DNA of 64,000 bases, taken from the NCBI GenBank assembly GCA_003194525.1, contig NBIV01000272.1, positions 1 through 64,000 of the forward strand. Direction: 5' to 3'. Numbering within the stretch: the stretch's first letter is position 1; each line of letters begins with the position of its first letter. The translations under genes were made by a program, and so were the position numbers. The notes below the pieces were generated by a model. It made no database searches and had not been told where the DNA came from. It was given only the letters and a program-made list of their open reading frames with translations. This stretch comes from Gracilariopsis chorda. Taxonomy: Eukaryota; Rhodophyta; Florideophyceae; Gracilariales; Gracilariaceae. Shown here one piece after another: positions 1-10,841 of this stretch.

Positions 1-134
1 TCCTCGCCACAACGTGAAAGCGATCCAGACAAGCAGTCATCTTTTCATAGGCCGCACTTTCATCTTGCGCGCTTTCCAAAGCGCTCATAAAATCTTGCGC
101 CTGTCGTTTGCAAATGCTTTGTGCCATGCAATAG

Positions 135-1238
135 TTAATTGAGACTTGAGCTTTTTCCAGCTTGCCGGGATCGGTCGCGGCTTGTGCGAGTGCACGACTT
201 GCGTTTTCGCAGCGCGTCTGAAACGTCCGTTGCGATTTTGTCAATGGTGGATGAAGTTAAGCCGCTTAGAAATTGAAATTCTGACGCTTCCAGTTGTTCA
301 CCGTGCACCATATGATTGAGCGTTCGTTGTGACACTGGGTCAACAACAGATGGTTCACTCTGTTGCGAAGAGCGTTCGAAAAAATACTCACGCCATGTTG
401 ACAGGCCGTTTCGGACGCGATCGTACAGCGCTGAGGGAGAATCTAAGGCCGGTCGGACGTGAATCTCTATCGGATCGGGTCCCTGGCGGTAATAGTAATC
501 AATGACGTATCGAACGTCCTCGGTTCCACAGCGATCAATGAGCCAGTCATGCCGATCAAACGGCATAGGATAGCCTCGAAAAGTAGTGCGAAACCAAGCG
601 GCTGGTGAAAGGTCATTCGGCCTTCCCAAGAAGCGCTTCAGTTTAGGCTGTTCACATTGGTGGCAATGAAAGGTGTTTTCCCAGTGCATGAGCTGCTTCC
701 ACGTTCGCTCATTCATGGTGTTGTGCACGGATACGACCGCATCCATATCCGATTCTTGTATGCCGTCCGCCTTGCCCTTGCGCTTTAAGGCGTTGAAAAA
801 CATCTGGGGTGAGGGATAGGTCCAGGTTTGTTGGGCAGTACCCGCTTTAGGAATGGAGGATTTCTCACGATCGGTTGAAAGCGGGGTGCCTTGACCTGGG
901 GAGGGAAGTTGATTCGGGGTGGCAGGCATCATATTAGCGCGGTCCAATTGCTGACCGTAAACATCGTACACGGAGGGACTCGAGTTTGGCGGAGTACTTG
1001 ACGAGGTCTTGGAATGGTGTTCCTGGTGCGCCTTGTACGCTTGTAGCTGCTCTTTGGAGAGGTTTTTGTGGTCGACGGGGCATTGCGACTGGGGGGATTT
1101 GTGGAGTTGGTCGCTGTGGACGGCTGGGGGATGATGATGTTTTGACATGAAGTCTCGAATCTGCTGCTCGGACATGTTGTCGTGATCTACTGGGCAGCCC
1201 CCGTCGGCGAAGGCGATGGTGCTGACGTACGCGCCCAT
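135..1238 (-). CDS. HCCS: Cytochrome c-type heme lyase (holocytochrome c synthase)
   Basis: This enzyme attaches heme covalently to apocytochrome c in the mitochondrial intermembrane space. The 367-residue frame starts at the ATG read from 1238. The first 135 residues are low-complexity and carry two CPVDH motifs (residues 15-19 and 53-57), the Cys-Pro heme-associated motif typical of the family. The catalytic domain follows: WTYPSPQMFFNA (139-150), DMDAVVSVHN (165-174, including the heme-ligand His), PKLKRF (198-203), then PFDRHDWLIDRCG and VRYVIDYY (226-250), ending near DSPSALYDRVR. These are family hallmarks, so the identification is firm. The last ~75 residues look unlike protein of this family. 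A different frame on the same strand stays open from about 207 to the window edge and carries regularly spaced cysteines, so the true C-terminus may lie beyond the left edge through a frameshift or a splice. Transcription is leftward. Confidence 0.93.
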   Translation of the reverse strand: MGAYVSTIAFADGGCPVDHDNMSEQQIRDFMSKHHHPPAVHSDQLHKSPQSQCPVDHKNLSKEQLQAYKAHQEHHSKTSSSTPPNSSPSVYDVYGQQLDRANMMPATPNQLPSPGQGTPLSTDREKSSIPKAGTAQQTWTYPSPQMFFNALKRKGKADGIQESDMDAVVSVHNTMNERTWKQLMHWENTFHCHQCEQPKLKRFLGRPNDLSPAAWFRTTFRGYPMPFDRHDWLIDRCGTEDVRYVIDYYYRQGPDPIEIHVRPALDSPSALYDRVRNGLSTWREYFFERSSQQSEPSVVDPVSQRTLNHMVHGEQLEASEFQFLSGLTSSTIDKIATDVSDALRKRKSCTRTSRDRSRQAGKSSSLN

Positions 1239-2158
1239 GGTGCGCGGGGCTAACGGGGGCGGGGACTGCGCAACGACGCTGGGGCCCAGCCGGCTGGGGG
1301 TGACCTTACCGAGGAGTAGGGAGATTCACAAGGGCCGTTGACGACGACGGCGACGACGCGAAAGTTTGACTGTGTGGCTCTAGGTTACTTGTGTGCACGG
1401 TCGCCCTGTTGGCGGATCACGGCGGTCACGCCTCCCTGGAAAGCGCCACTGTTTGTTGGTGCAGACAACTGTCTCGCTGCACGGCGAAGACCGGCGCCGT
1501 CCTTCTCACAGCTGTCAAGCGGAACGTCTTCTCGCGTCCAGTGGCGAGCCCCAAAAAAAATGGCGGCGCCCGAAAAAAAAAAAGCTCAACTCGAATTTTC
1601 TCCCGCCGCCCCGTGCACAACACACACGACAGCGCACGTCGCGTCACGCCGCACGTCTCACCCCCCACCCCGCGCGCCCAAATTTTAAAAGCAACCGCAA
1701 CAACAACAACGACCAATCGTGCACTTGCACCCGTATCTATCAGGGCCGTTCTAAACTGGTGTTCTGGAACGTACCAGCGTACTGACTTGCAGTGTTTTGA
1801 GCCAATGTTTTCACCGATGTGAAAATGCACATCAGCTCAAAACTGTCAGGCCTCTGCATGTCTGAACTTCAGAGTATGAATACTACTCAGACTCCAAAGA
1901 GTATTCATCCTCTTCTCCATGGGCATGTCAGCAGATACTGTACAGTTTATACCGTCGTCGTCGCCACATCACTTTGAATTTTATAAGAAGTCCTACACTT
2001 TCGTAAAGGCCATTTGACCGAGCGAGATCCCATCGCCTAAGAACACATTCCAGTTGCGTTCAAAATGTTCTCCATCATCAAGAAGGTGCTTCCGCTGATC
2101 TTGTTTGATCCTCTTCAAATATTTGGCACCAAAGTGCACGTGGTATATCGCACTCACC
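1239..2158. other. Intergenic region between the heme lyase and the transposase
   Basis: This stretch holds the presumed promoter of the leftward heme lyase and the 5' flank of the rightward transposase. It is GC-rich near 1239-1700, with A-runs at about 1553-1580 and CA-rich simple sequence after 1610. Several overlapping frames are open here on both strands, but none shows a recognisable domain and they shadow one another. From about 1840 to 2158 the DNA is AT-richer. No terminal inverted repeat of the transposon could be fixed by eye. Confidence 0.5.
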
Positions 2159-3454
2159 ATGACCAAAACGAACACCAAGCTTCGTCGATCACTGCAAATA
2201 GCTGCCCTCTTGAATCTTAATGAGGCACTCTTGCTTGGATGTTTTGCTCTAGCAAAAGCAATCCAAAAACCGAAGTTGGGAAGAAAGACTCCATCATTGC
2301 TTCCCAGATTGCGTGAAACAAATCCTCGAAACGACGAACAACTAGGATTTGGCTACACCGCACGATGTTTTGAAAGACTGTTCCGAATGACACGAGCAAG
2401 CTTTGTCACTCTTTTAGAAATTGTACAGTTAGACCTCACAAAGGACTTGGAATCTGCACGAAGACTGGGTAATGTAGTCATTGCCCCAGATGTACGGCTT
2501 GGAATAACTCTTCGTGTGCTATCAGGAGGAAAATACCAAGACATTGCCCACTCACACAGAATTGGATTCTCATCTGTGTATCATATATTTCATGAGACGT
2601 CCGGAGTTATTGGAAAACGGTTGAAGATTGACGGACTGCCTGAATCGGAAGAAGAAATAAGAAGGCTTGCTGATGGATTTAAGACATTTCGATGCATACC
2701 AAGTCCTTTGACCGGTTGCATAGGTGCGCTCGATGGCATTCTAATTCCCATCAAGAAGCCCGAAAAGTGTCACAACCCTGCGTCGTTCTATTGCAGAAAA
2801 GGTTATTATGCACTGCCTGTACAGGCCTTGGTATCTTTCGACTATAAGTTCCTCTCTGTATCTATCAAGTGTGTTGGATCCACCCATGACTCTCTCTGTC
2901 ACAACGTATCCGGGCTTGGGCGGTTTCTGAAAGAGAAAGGACTTTCTACAGGTCATTGGATTGTAGGCGATGAAGCATTCACCTGTTCAGATGTGTTGAT
3001 CACACCGGTTCCAAGCTCCAAAGCTGGAGAGGACGAGGTTCATTTCAACTATTTTCTGTCATCATTGAGAATTATCGTGGAACAGGCATTTGGAGTTTTG
3101 GTATCGAAGTGGAGAATACTGAAAAGTGATTTGCTATTCGACCTAGAGAAAAGCACTCGGATTGTCGTTTTATGCATGAAGCTCCATAACTTCTTGATTT
3201 CAAAGGATACAGCGTATAGGACGTTTGAATACTCAGATGCTGATCTACGTTTAGTGAAGCAACAGTCTGACGAATGGTACGCGTTCTGTGCCGGGAACAA
3301 CGGAAACAATCACAGAGCGCATGCTGTACCGCCGGAGTCAAGGAAGAGAGCCGAAATGATTCGGATCGTTAAGCAGCTTGGACTAAAACGTCCTCCGGTA
3401 TATAGAGCTACTGAAACACAACCTTGTGAGTATCTTCTTTGTAACTCTAACTAA
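2159..3454 (+). CDS. PIF/Harbinger-type transposase (HARBI1-like, DDE_Tnp_4)
   Basis: The 431-residue product starts at the first ATG (2159) and has no internal stop. It has the DDE nuclease layout of the Harbinger superfamily. The first Asp is in GALDGILIPI, followed by FYCRKGYYALPVQALVSFD. The second Asp is in IVGDEAF, and the catalytic Glu is in RIIVEQAFGVLVSKWRIL. An N-terminal helical region (GITLRVLSGGKYQDIAHSHRIGFSSVY) resembles the usual DNA-binding helix-turn-helix segment. An intact frame suggests a recently active copy or a domesticated gene. Its last codons overlap a duplicated piece of polymerase epsilon sequence, so the native 3' end may have been replaced. Harbinger elements normally encode a second Myb/SANT-like protein. 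None is adjacent here, and I could not delimit terminal inverted repeats or a 3-bp target duplication. Confidence 0.9.
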   Translation: MTKTNTKLRRSLQIAALLNLNEALLLGCFALAKAIQKPKLGRKTPSLLPRLRETNPRNDEQLGFGYTARCFERLFRMTRASFVTLLEIVQLDLTKDLESARRLGNVVIAPDVRLGITLRVLSGGKYQDIAHSHRIGFSSVYHIFHETSGVIGKRLKIDGLPESEEEIRRLADGFKTFRCIPSPLTGCIGALDGILIPIKKPEKCHNPASFYCRKGYYALPVQALVSFDYKFLSVSIKCVGSTHDSLCHNVSGLGRFLKEKGLSTGHWIVGDEAFTCSDVLITPVPSSKAGEDEVHFNYFLSSLRIIVEQAFGVLVSKWRILKSDLLFDLEKSTRIVVLCMKLHNFLISKDTAYRTFEYSDADLRLVKQQSDEWYAFCAGNNGNNHRAHAVPPESRKRAEMIRIVKQLGLKRPPVYRATETQPCEYLLCNSN

Positions 3455-3573
3455 CCATTCGGAAGCAGTAGAAACTATCTTTCTTCTGCCCCTCGGTTCT
3501 AAGCAATATCGTGCTCAGGTTTCTATGAAATATATCAGAGGTGCAGCTGACGATACAGACAAGCTAGCAATTC
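3436..3573 (+). repeat. Diverged partial duplicate of an internal polymerase epsilon segment
   Basis: This interval matches the polymerase epsilon relic at about 7035-7168. The shared words include GGAAGCAG, ATCGTGCTCAGGTTTCTATG and GATACAGACAAGCTAGCAAT in the same order and spacing, with scattered substitutions and short indels. Immediately after it, at about 3574, the sequence switches to the region encoding an N-terminal part of polymerase epsilon. The source encodes the linker that follows the polymerase core, so this is a misplaced internal fragment and not the missing 5' end. It overlaps the last codons of the upstream transposase frame. Confidence 0.85.
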
Positions 3574-3576
3574 CTA

Positions 3577-6500
3577 TCCGAAGATGCCGCCGTATCGGAC
3601 TTCCGTACCACAATTGTATCGCGCCCGTACATGTATCTCGCCACCTATCCACACCTCCTTCGCGAAGTCGACATCGCTCTTCGAAAACGTTTTGTAGACA
3701 CTGTCGCAGATATTTCAACCGTTCATCTGAACGACATGTCCGCCCCGAACCATCTCGCCCATCTCAAAGGCGCCCCCTTTCTCAAACTTGAAGCTCGAAC
3801 TTTGGGCGATTTGTTTTCCGTGCGCAAGTCTTTGCTACCGATTATCAAACGAAACACGGAACGCAACGAACGATCGGGCCCCATGCTTGAGCTGCAACAC
3901 GATAACATGGCCGTTCCCGCGAACCTTCTAGATGCCATTCTGGATATGCGTGAGTACGATGTTGCACCGGTTAGTCGACTGGCCATTGACAAGAAGATTA
4001 ACGTTGGTTATTGGTACAAGGTCACTCCTGGTGGCGATACACACCACGCTCATCAGTCACATCAGGGCTATGAATAGCACTTGCTTCGTGATCAACAACA
4101 ACATCCTCTCGCCACAGAGCGCGACCCCGATCTTAATGAGGGTCACGCCAATGACTTTCTCAGTGCACATCTTACCAGACTGCCTGAAATCGTTGAACGT
4201 GCGTCCCCCTTCGTGCTAGCATTCGACATTGACTGTACCAAGAAACCACTCAAGTTTCCAGATGCAGAGGCTGGAGACCAGGTCATGATGATTTCTTGGA
4301 TGGTTGATGGAAACGGGTTTTTGGCCATCAATCGAGAGGTAGTCTCCAAAGATATAGATAATTTTGAATACCGACCTCACCCGGAGTTCCACGGATCCTT
4401 TGAAATTTATAACGAGCCAAATGAAAAGGCTGTGTTGCAACGTTTCTTCAGCGAAGTCCGCCTCGCGGCACCAATAGTGTTTGTCACTTTCAATGGCGAC
4501 TACTTTGACTGGCCCTTCATTGAGACCAGGGCGTCCATGCTGGGCATGGATATGGGTAAGGAGATTTCCATGAGGTGTCAAACCGATCTTCGAATGACAA
4601 GGCAAACCGAAGGAAGGTCCACAATTCATATGGATGTGTTTCACTGGGTCAATCGCGACTCCTACCTTCCGCAGGGATCTCGCGGCTTGAAGGCGGTTAC
4701 TCGCGTACTCCTGGGGTTCGAACCAGAGGAAATTCCTCCAGAGGAAATGGTCAGAGCCGCTATTGAGAGACCGGATGAAATGGCAAAGTATTCCGTTTCA
4801 GACGCGCTGTGCACTTTTCACCTGTACATGAAGTACGTACATCCGTTTCTATTCTCACTTTGCAATATCATCCCTCTCAGTCCTGATGACGTACTCCGTA
4901 AGGGTTCGGGTACGTTGTGCGAAATGTTGCTTATGTGCCAGGCACGTGAAAAAAGGATCTTGGCTCCGAACAAGCACAATGGATCTGCCATAGGTAAACT
5001 CACGGAGGATGGGCATGTTCTGGAGTCTGAGACCTACATCGGCGGTCATGTAGAAGCTCTTCGATCTGGGGTTTATCGAAGCGACTTACCGCTGTGTTTT
5101 GATGTTGACGTTGATGCTCTGGAGGATCTGGAAAAGACGTTGAACGAGACCCTTAGGTTCGCCATCACCGTTGAATCCAAAACGAACATCGATGACATCA
5201 CCAACAACGACGAAGTTCGGAATGAGATCGTGAGACAACTTCACGCACTGCGTGAGAAACCTAGACGAAGTGAGAAGCCACTCATCTACCATTTAGATGT
5301 TTCGGCCATGTATCCAAACATCATTCTAACAAATCGACTTCAGCCGCATGCCGTTGTTAGCCCAGCTCAGTGCGCAGCATGCGATTTCAATGGAATGTCG
5401 GAATGCCAACGCGACATGGAATGGACGTGGCGTGGAGAGTTTTATCCGGCCTCCCGTGGAGAAGCGGAAATGATCCAGAGAAGAACGGCTCATGAACAAC
5501 GACAAACTGAGCTCCGTGCCAGTGAAGAAGCTGCCAAGAGTAAGTCTCCAAACAAACACGAAGAACAAGCCAAGTCTCCACCATTCAACCGCGATCGCCC
5601 TTCGCCGTACAGAAACAAAGGCAGATCCGCCGTGGCCAGTTTCAACGACGAGGAAGCCCGAAAGAACGTTTTGCTCAGAAGCCGCTTAAAAGAGTATTGT
5701 CGACGAAACTACAGGAAGACGCTAGACACCCGGGTCGAGCCGAAAACTGCGACCATTTGCCAACGAGAAAATCCATTCTACGTGGATACCGTGCGTGCTT
5801 TCCGTGACCGTCGATACGAATACAAAGCTCTCCTGAAGAAGCAAAAGAAGCTCAAGGCTGAAGCTAAGGAGTCAGGGGATATTGAAGCCCTGAAACGTGC
5901 TGAAAAGCTTGTGGTATTATACGATTCCCTGCAGTTGGCTCATAAATGTATCCTGAACTCATTCTACGGATATGTCATGAGGAAAGGTGCCCGTTGGTAT
6001 TCTATGGAAATGGCTGGGATCGTAACAAACACTGGAGGTCTAATCATTCGTCGTGCGCGGGAGTTCATTGAAAAGGTTGGGCTTCCTCTTGAGCTTGACA
6101 CAGATGGTATCTGGTGCGTGTTGCCGAACTCCTTCCCAGAAAACTTCTCGTTCACGACCAAGTCTGGAAAGAAATGCTCCTTTAACTACATCTGCTCCGT
6201 GTTCAACGCAGACGTAGCCGCAAATTTCAGCAACCGTCAATATCAGGACTTGGTAGATGCTGAGACATCGGAGTATGAGCAAAGGACGGAATGTTCAATT
6301 ATGTTCGAAGTAGACGGTCCTTACCGTGCGATGGTGCTTCCCGCATCTCTGGAGGAAGGAAAGAGTATCAAGAAACGCTACGCAGTTTTCAACGACGGCG
6401 GTTCTCTGGCAGAACTCAAGGGCTTCGAAATCAAGAGAAGAGGTGAGCTAAAACTAATCAAAGAGTTTCAGAAGGAAATCTTTGGCCGTTTCCTTGAGGG

Positions 6501-9500
6501 TGGCTCAATTTTCGAGTGCTACAAAGAGGTTGGGCTCACTTGTAACAAATGGCTTGATATCCTGACATCTAAGGGGGAAGGACTATCAGACGCTCAGCTT
6601 TTAGAACTGCTTGTTGAACAAAACAACATGAGCAAGCCGTTACAAGAGTACCTTCAGGCCGGACAGAAAAGCTGTTCAATTACGTGCGCCAGTAGGATGC
6701 AAGAGTTCCTTGGTTCTGTTATTGTCAAAGACAAGGGTCTAGCCGCTACTTATGTTATTGGACGAAAACCTGAAGACACTCAGGTGACTTCAAGAGCTAT
6801 TCCAGTGAAGATCTTCGAGTTTCAGAAAGAAGTAGTTTGGAGGCGTTTACTAAAGAAGTGGACGAAGAGTGCTGATAACGAAGGGCTGGCTCTGCGCGAA
6901 CTTCTTGATTGGGACTATTACAAGGGACGGCTTGCAAACGCCATACTTAAGATAGTGAGTATTCCCGCTGCCCTTCAAGCGGTTGAGAATCCTGTACCTA
7001 GGATCGAGTATCCGGCCTGGCTTGTCAAGAAATGTAGAGAACTAACTGACGTACGGAAGCAGCAAAAACTGTCTTCCTTCTTCCGCCCGCTTCCAAAGGG
7101 ACATCGTGCTCAGGTTTCTATGAAATCGCTCAGGGATGCAGCTGAAGATACAGACAAGCTAGCAATTGAAGACATCGAGGATCTTCCAGTCGCCTCATGG
7201 ACTTCTGCTAGAATCGCACAACGACGAGCTCGGGCAGCCGTGACGAGGAGACTACGCAGAGCACAGGACATCAGGAAGAGAACTGGAGTTCATCCAGACG
7301 AACTGCTACTTCGAATAAAAGTCGGAGATTCGAACATGCGGGCAACGGAAGCACGGAACAGGATGCCAAATCTCTTACGTTCTTCACATCCTGACATTCG
7401 ATCTGATTACTCAGGATGGCTGCGCTATGCTAAAAGAATATGGCGAGCCCAACGCTTGATCAGAACTGAGCGGTATGCGCAGAAGCGCCGAATTCATGAA
7501 GTTCAAGGGAGAGATGAAGCGAGTGATACTGAGCACGAAGGGAGAGACTCACAGAGCAATGTGGATAAGCCCTTTGGAGGCTAATCATCTGTGGAGAGGT
7601 TGGGAATCAATGGTCCTCGGAAGAGATCCAAGATACATCACGGCACGTTACCTGACTACGCCCCGGGGAACTTCTTTGTTGACTTTCGAAGAGGGAAACT
7701 TCCGCAGAGTTTCTTCAAGAACAAAAGGGTTCCCTTGCTGGGTCCTGGTGTTATTTGGCAAACCGTTTCTGTATCTTCGGTAGCAGGGTCTCCAGGAGAA
7801 TACCAGCTTTGGGTGCTTCCAACGAAGAAGGAGGCAGGTCGATTCGAGAGCGGACAACTGTACAGTATTCCGTTGCACGTTAAGAGAGTGTTATACTTTA
7901 ACATAAAGTCAGCGTGTGAACCGAACATACCAGGCGTTTCCTGCGGTGCTATTCGCGGAGTTACGCTGCCACGGTCCCGTTCGGTTCACCACCTCGTTCG
8001 CTTGGAGGTATGTGAGGAACGTTTTCAGCAGACCGATAAGGACATCACATCCCTCTTTAACGACGCGGGGGCGGTGGATGGTGTGTTTGGAACACAAACA
8101 CCATTAGAATATGAATTCATCGTCACACTTGGTACGTTTTGTGCGCCACGCAAGTTATTTGTTGCAAATACGACATCGAAAAAGCTCCTAAGGCGGGGGC
8201 TTAGCCTTGATGATATTGTACCTAAGAGCGCAGAAGCTGCACCGTATCTTCAAAAGTCTAGAAGCGAGTCGGAAAACGTGATCCTTCATCAGGCCTTCCT
8301 CTACGGGTCTCATGCTGTAGATGGACGTTCAAGGGCCTTATACGCATTGGTAGCACCAGATACGAAATTGGCACATGTTGTAGTTGTCATACCCACAGAA
8401 GCAGTCGAGATCAATCTCAAATGACTTTGGAGAAGTATTTTTTTCAAACGAGGGGAAAGCCTGGGAGCGCAAATCCCCACTCAACACGTGATGGAAGCAA
8501 CCCAGACGAACCGAATGAAAAACGCAGAGCCTCCATTCTGCCAAAGGGCTCAACATTTTCTACAACGATTGTGAAGACCCGGCAAGAGGCTTGCGGTGAA
8601 TTACAACGCCTGTTGTCAAACTTGCGAGACGGATTACGGATGTCAGATAAACTACAGTCCATTGGTTTGAAAACTATGCTGATTGCCCAATGGCCAGCGA
8701 TGGACACGGCTATTGCAACAAGTTCCATGTTTGGCTCAAAGGAGAAGACGGAGTCTCTCTACACGAACGTGTCTGCTCTTGAAGAGGGCGTTCCAGCTGT
8801 TCCAGGCTATCCTGTCATTCGAGTCCCAGGCAACGCCAAGGACGGCCACTATATGCTCATTGCCTGGGAAAACCGTGCAGCGTCCACAGCTTTGTCGAGA
8901 TTTGCAGATGTTTACGATTGGCTTCCGAACCAAGTACTTCTATCCAGGTTCGCTGGAATTCCAATTGGGAATATGTCTTTGACAGATGTCTATTTCCAGG
9001 CCCTTGACGTGCTGGTAGGCCGAGAGTTAATCAACAGGGACCATATTCTGTGGGCTTCTAATGCCTCTCAGCCAGACCTGGGTGGTGTTGAAGAATATGA
9101 AAACGACCTACAAAACGTACTGCCATCAGTTCCAGAGATCGTGAGCTCCTATTCGTACCGCACGGTGTGTGTAGATACTGAGTTGACTAATCTATCTATA
9201 GCTACCATTCTTTCTTCATCATATGTTAACCAAGTTGAAGGAACTGACCTTGCATTCGATGCAGCCGCGGAGGGAAGCTCTAAAGCTCTGAGAACAGTGG
9301 CTACTTTCTCGAGATCAAAGAAATCGTTTGGCAATGAAGGTGTGGTTGGAAAACGAATGGCACCACTAGATGAAATGGCATCATCGGCACCAGCTTTTCG
9401 CATTCTCAAGGATTGTGCGAGAAGCTGGGACAAAACGGCTTCCCAAGAAGCAAGCCCTGAAGCTACCGCTATCGCGCGTAGCCTTTTACATCACTTGAAT

Positions 9501-10841
9501 CGCTGGACTGGATCAGGATCCTCAGTATTGTACGATGCTGCACTAACCAGGTTCTTGGGCTGATTATTCAAGAAGGTGTTTCGGCAATTGATCGGGGAAC
9601 TCAGGAATCTGGGGACCTCCGTAGTATATGCATCGTCCTCTAGACTCTTAGTGGCCACTCCGAAGACTCAAACAATTGAAGGACTGCGTTACGCAGGGTT
9701 CCTCGAGAAGACTGTGAAGGAAAAGCCTCTGTTTCATCCTGTAATAGAGGTATACGCTGGTCTGTTGTTTGTGGATCGTTTCAAGTATGGTGCACTGTCT
9801 GCACCAGAAGAGTCTCAAATCCTGAATGGAGAGTTTGCAGAGGCACAAGCGTTAACTTCAAACAGGCGACAAGTATACGCTAGTCAGGATATTCCATTGG
9901 TGCGAATGGAATGGGATTTCCCGCGTTATCTTCCCTTACCGATCGCGGTATTGTGAACACAGGTCGTAGAAGAGTTCATTCAACGGCCAATGGTGAAGAG
10001 ACTGCGAACAGAAGAGATGGAGGCTAGCATGGAACTGGACTGCTCAGAACAAAGTGACCACGACGAACCGAAATCGAAGAAGCGCCGCTTGAGACCGAGG
10101 GGAGATGGATTTCCTGAAGAAGTGAAGTCGCTGGTTAGAAGCCTAACCACTCAACTGAAACAGAAGGTAAATGAAATGCGAGAAAAGTCTCCATCCTTTA
10201 CTTTTCCTCGTGTCCCGTCGGCCCTCACAACTGTGACAGGCAGGAAACGAAATCCTGCGCTAGAATTTGTTCGATCTTTGTGTCACGTCCTTTCGATGGA
10301 TTCAAAATCAACTGAGGAAGTTGCGGACATGCGTCGGAATCTTTTGCAAATGCTTGGCGTTTGGGAATTCGCAACGAAAGCTCAGTTTTTCGATCCTGCG
10401 CTTCCAGTGCTGCTTCAAGATGTGATATGTACCTATTGCAATGCAGTTGGCAACTTGGACGTTGCCAGGAACTCTAGATTGTGGTCACATGACCATGGGG
10501 AAGAATCACAGGACGCGTCTGGGCATCACAAGAAGCTGCCTTGGGCGTGCGAGTACTGCGGGAATTCCTACGATGTGAGGCAAATCGAACTGCCCCTGGC
10601 GAGAATTGCCCAGAAAGTTTACACGTCGTACCAGGTTCAGGATTTAATATGTAGGAAGTGTTAGATGGTGAAAAGAGACAACATGACATCTCACTGTTCT
10701 TCCACTAGAAGCCCATTCGAATTGATGACGGATAGCTGCTGAGTGAGGAAGCATCTGCAAGCTCTTCGGAGTGTAGCTGAGTTTCATGGGTTTGAGTATT
10801 TGACAGAGACCGTTTCATGGATGTGCGGTTCACTTGATTAG
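3577..10841 (+). pseudogene. POLE: DNA polymerase epsilon catalytic subunit, 5'-truncated and interrupted
   Basis: POLE/Pol2 is the leading-strand replicative polymerase. The relic reads collinearly from the N-terminal domain to the last residues, but the first ~100 codons are absent. Frame 1 runs 3577-4077, TAG, then 4081-7584 (1167 codons open). That core has exonuclease motif I with FDID where FDIE is expected, motif II (FNGDYFDWPF), motif III (YSVSDA), polymerase motif A (DVSAMYPNIILTNRLQP, Asp at 5296), motif B (CILNSFYGYVMRKGARWYS) and motif C (LDTDGIW, 6094-6114). The iron-sulfur cysteine region (CAACDF, ICQREN) is also present. TAA at 7582 is followed by frame 1 to 8424, then a shift of one base. 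The C-terminal half continues to 10841 through TGA 9561, TGA 9954, TAG 10662 and TGA 10740. The two terminal zinc modules are readable: CTYC...CEYC, then CRKC with a later lone Cys. Stops of all three kinds replace single codons. Only the 4075 stop could lie in an intron. Confidence 0.9.

Noticed and set aside
1338-1830. Overlapping ORFs of 116-143 codons on both strands
   Set aside because: They shadow each other in biased sequence, have no domain and cover the likely promoter of the heme lyase gene.
4021-4180. A spliced intron removing the TAG at 4075
   Set aside because: The segment is longer than in homologues, so an intron is possible, but no donor like the GTACGT of RPL23 is present and the other stops cannot be explained this way.
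3577-10841. Alternative genetic code or programmed readthrough to explain the POLE stops
   Set aside because: TAA, TAG and TGA all occur as premature stops, there is a frameshift and a missing 5' end, and neighbouring genes end normally with the same codons.
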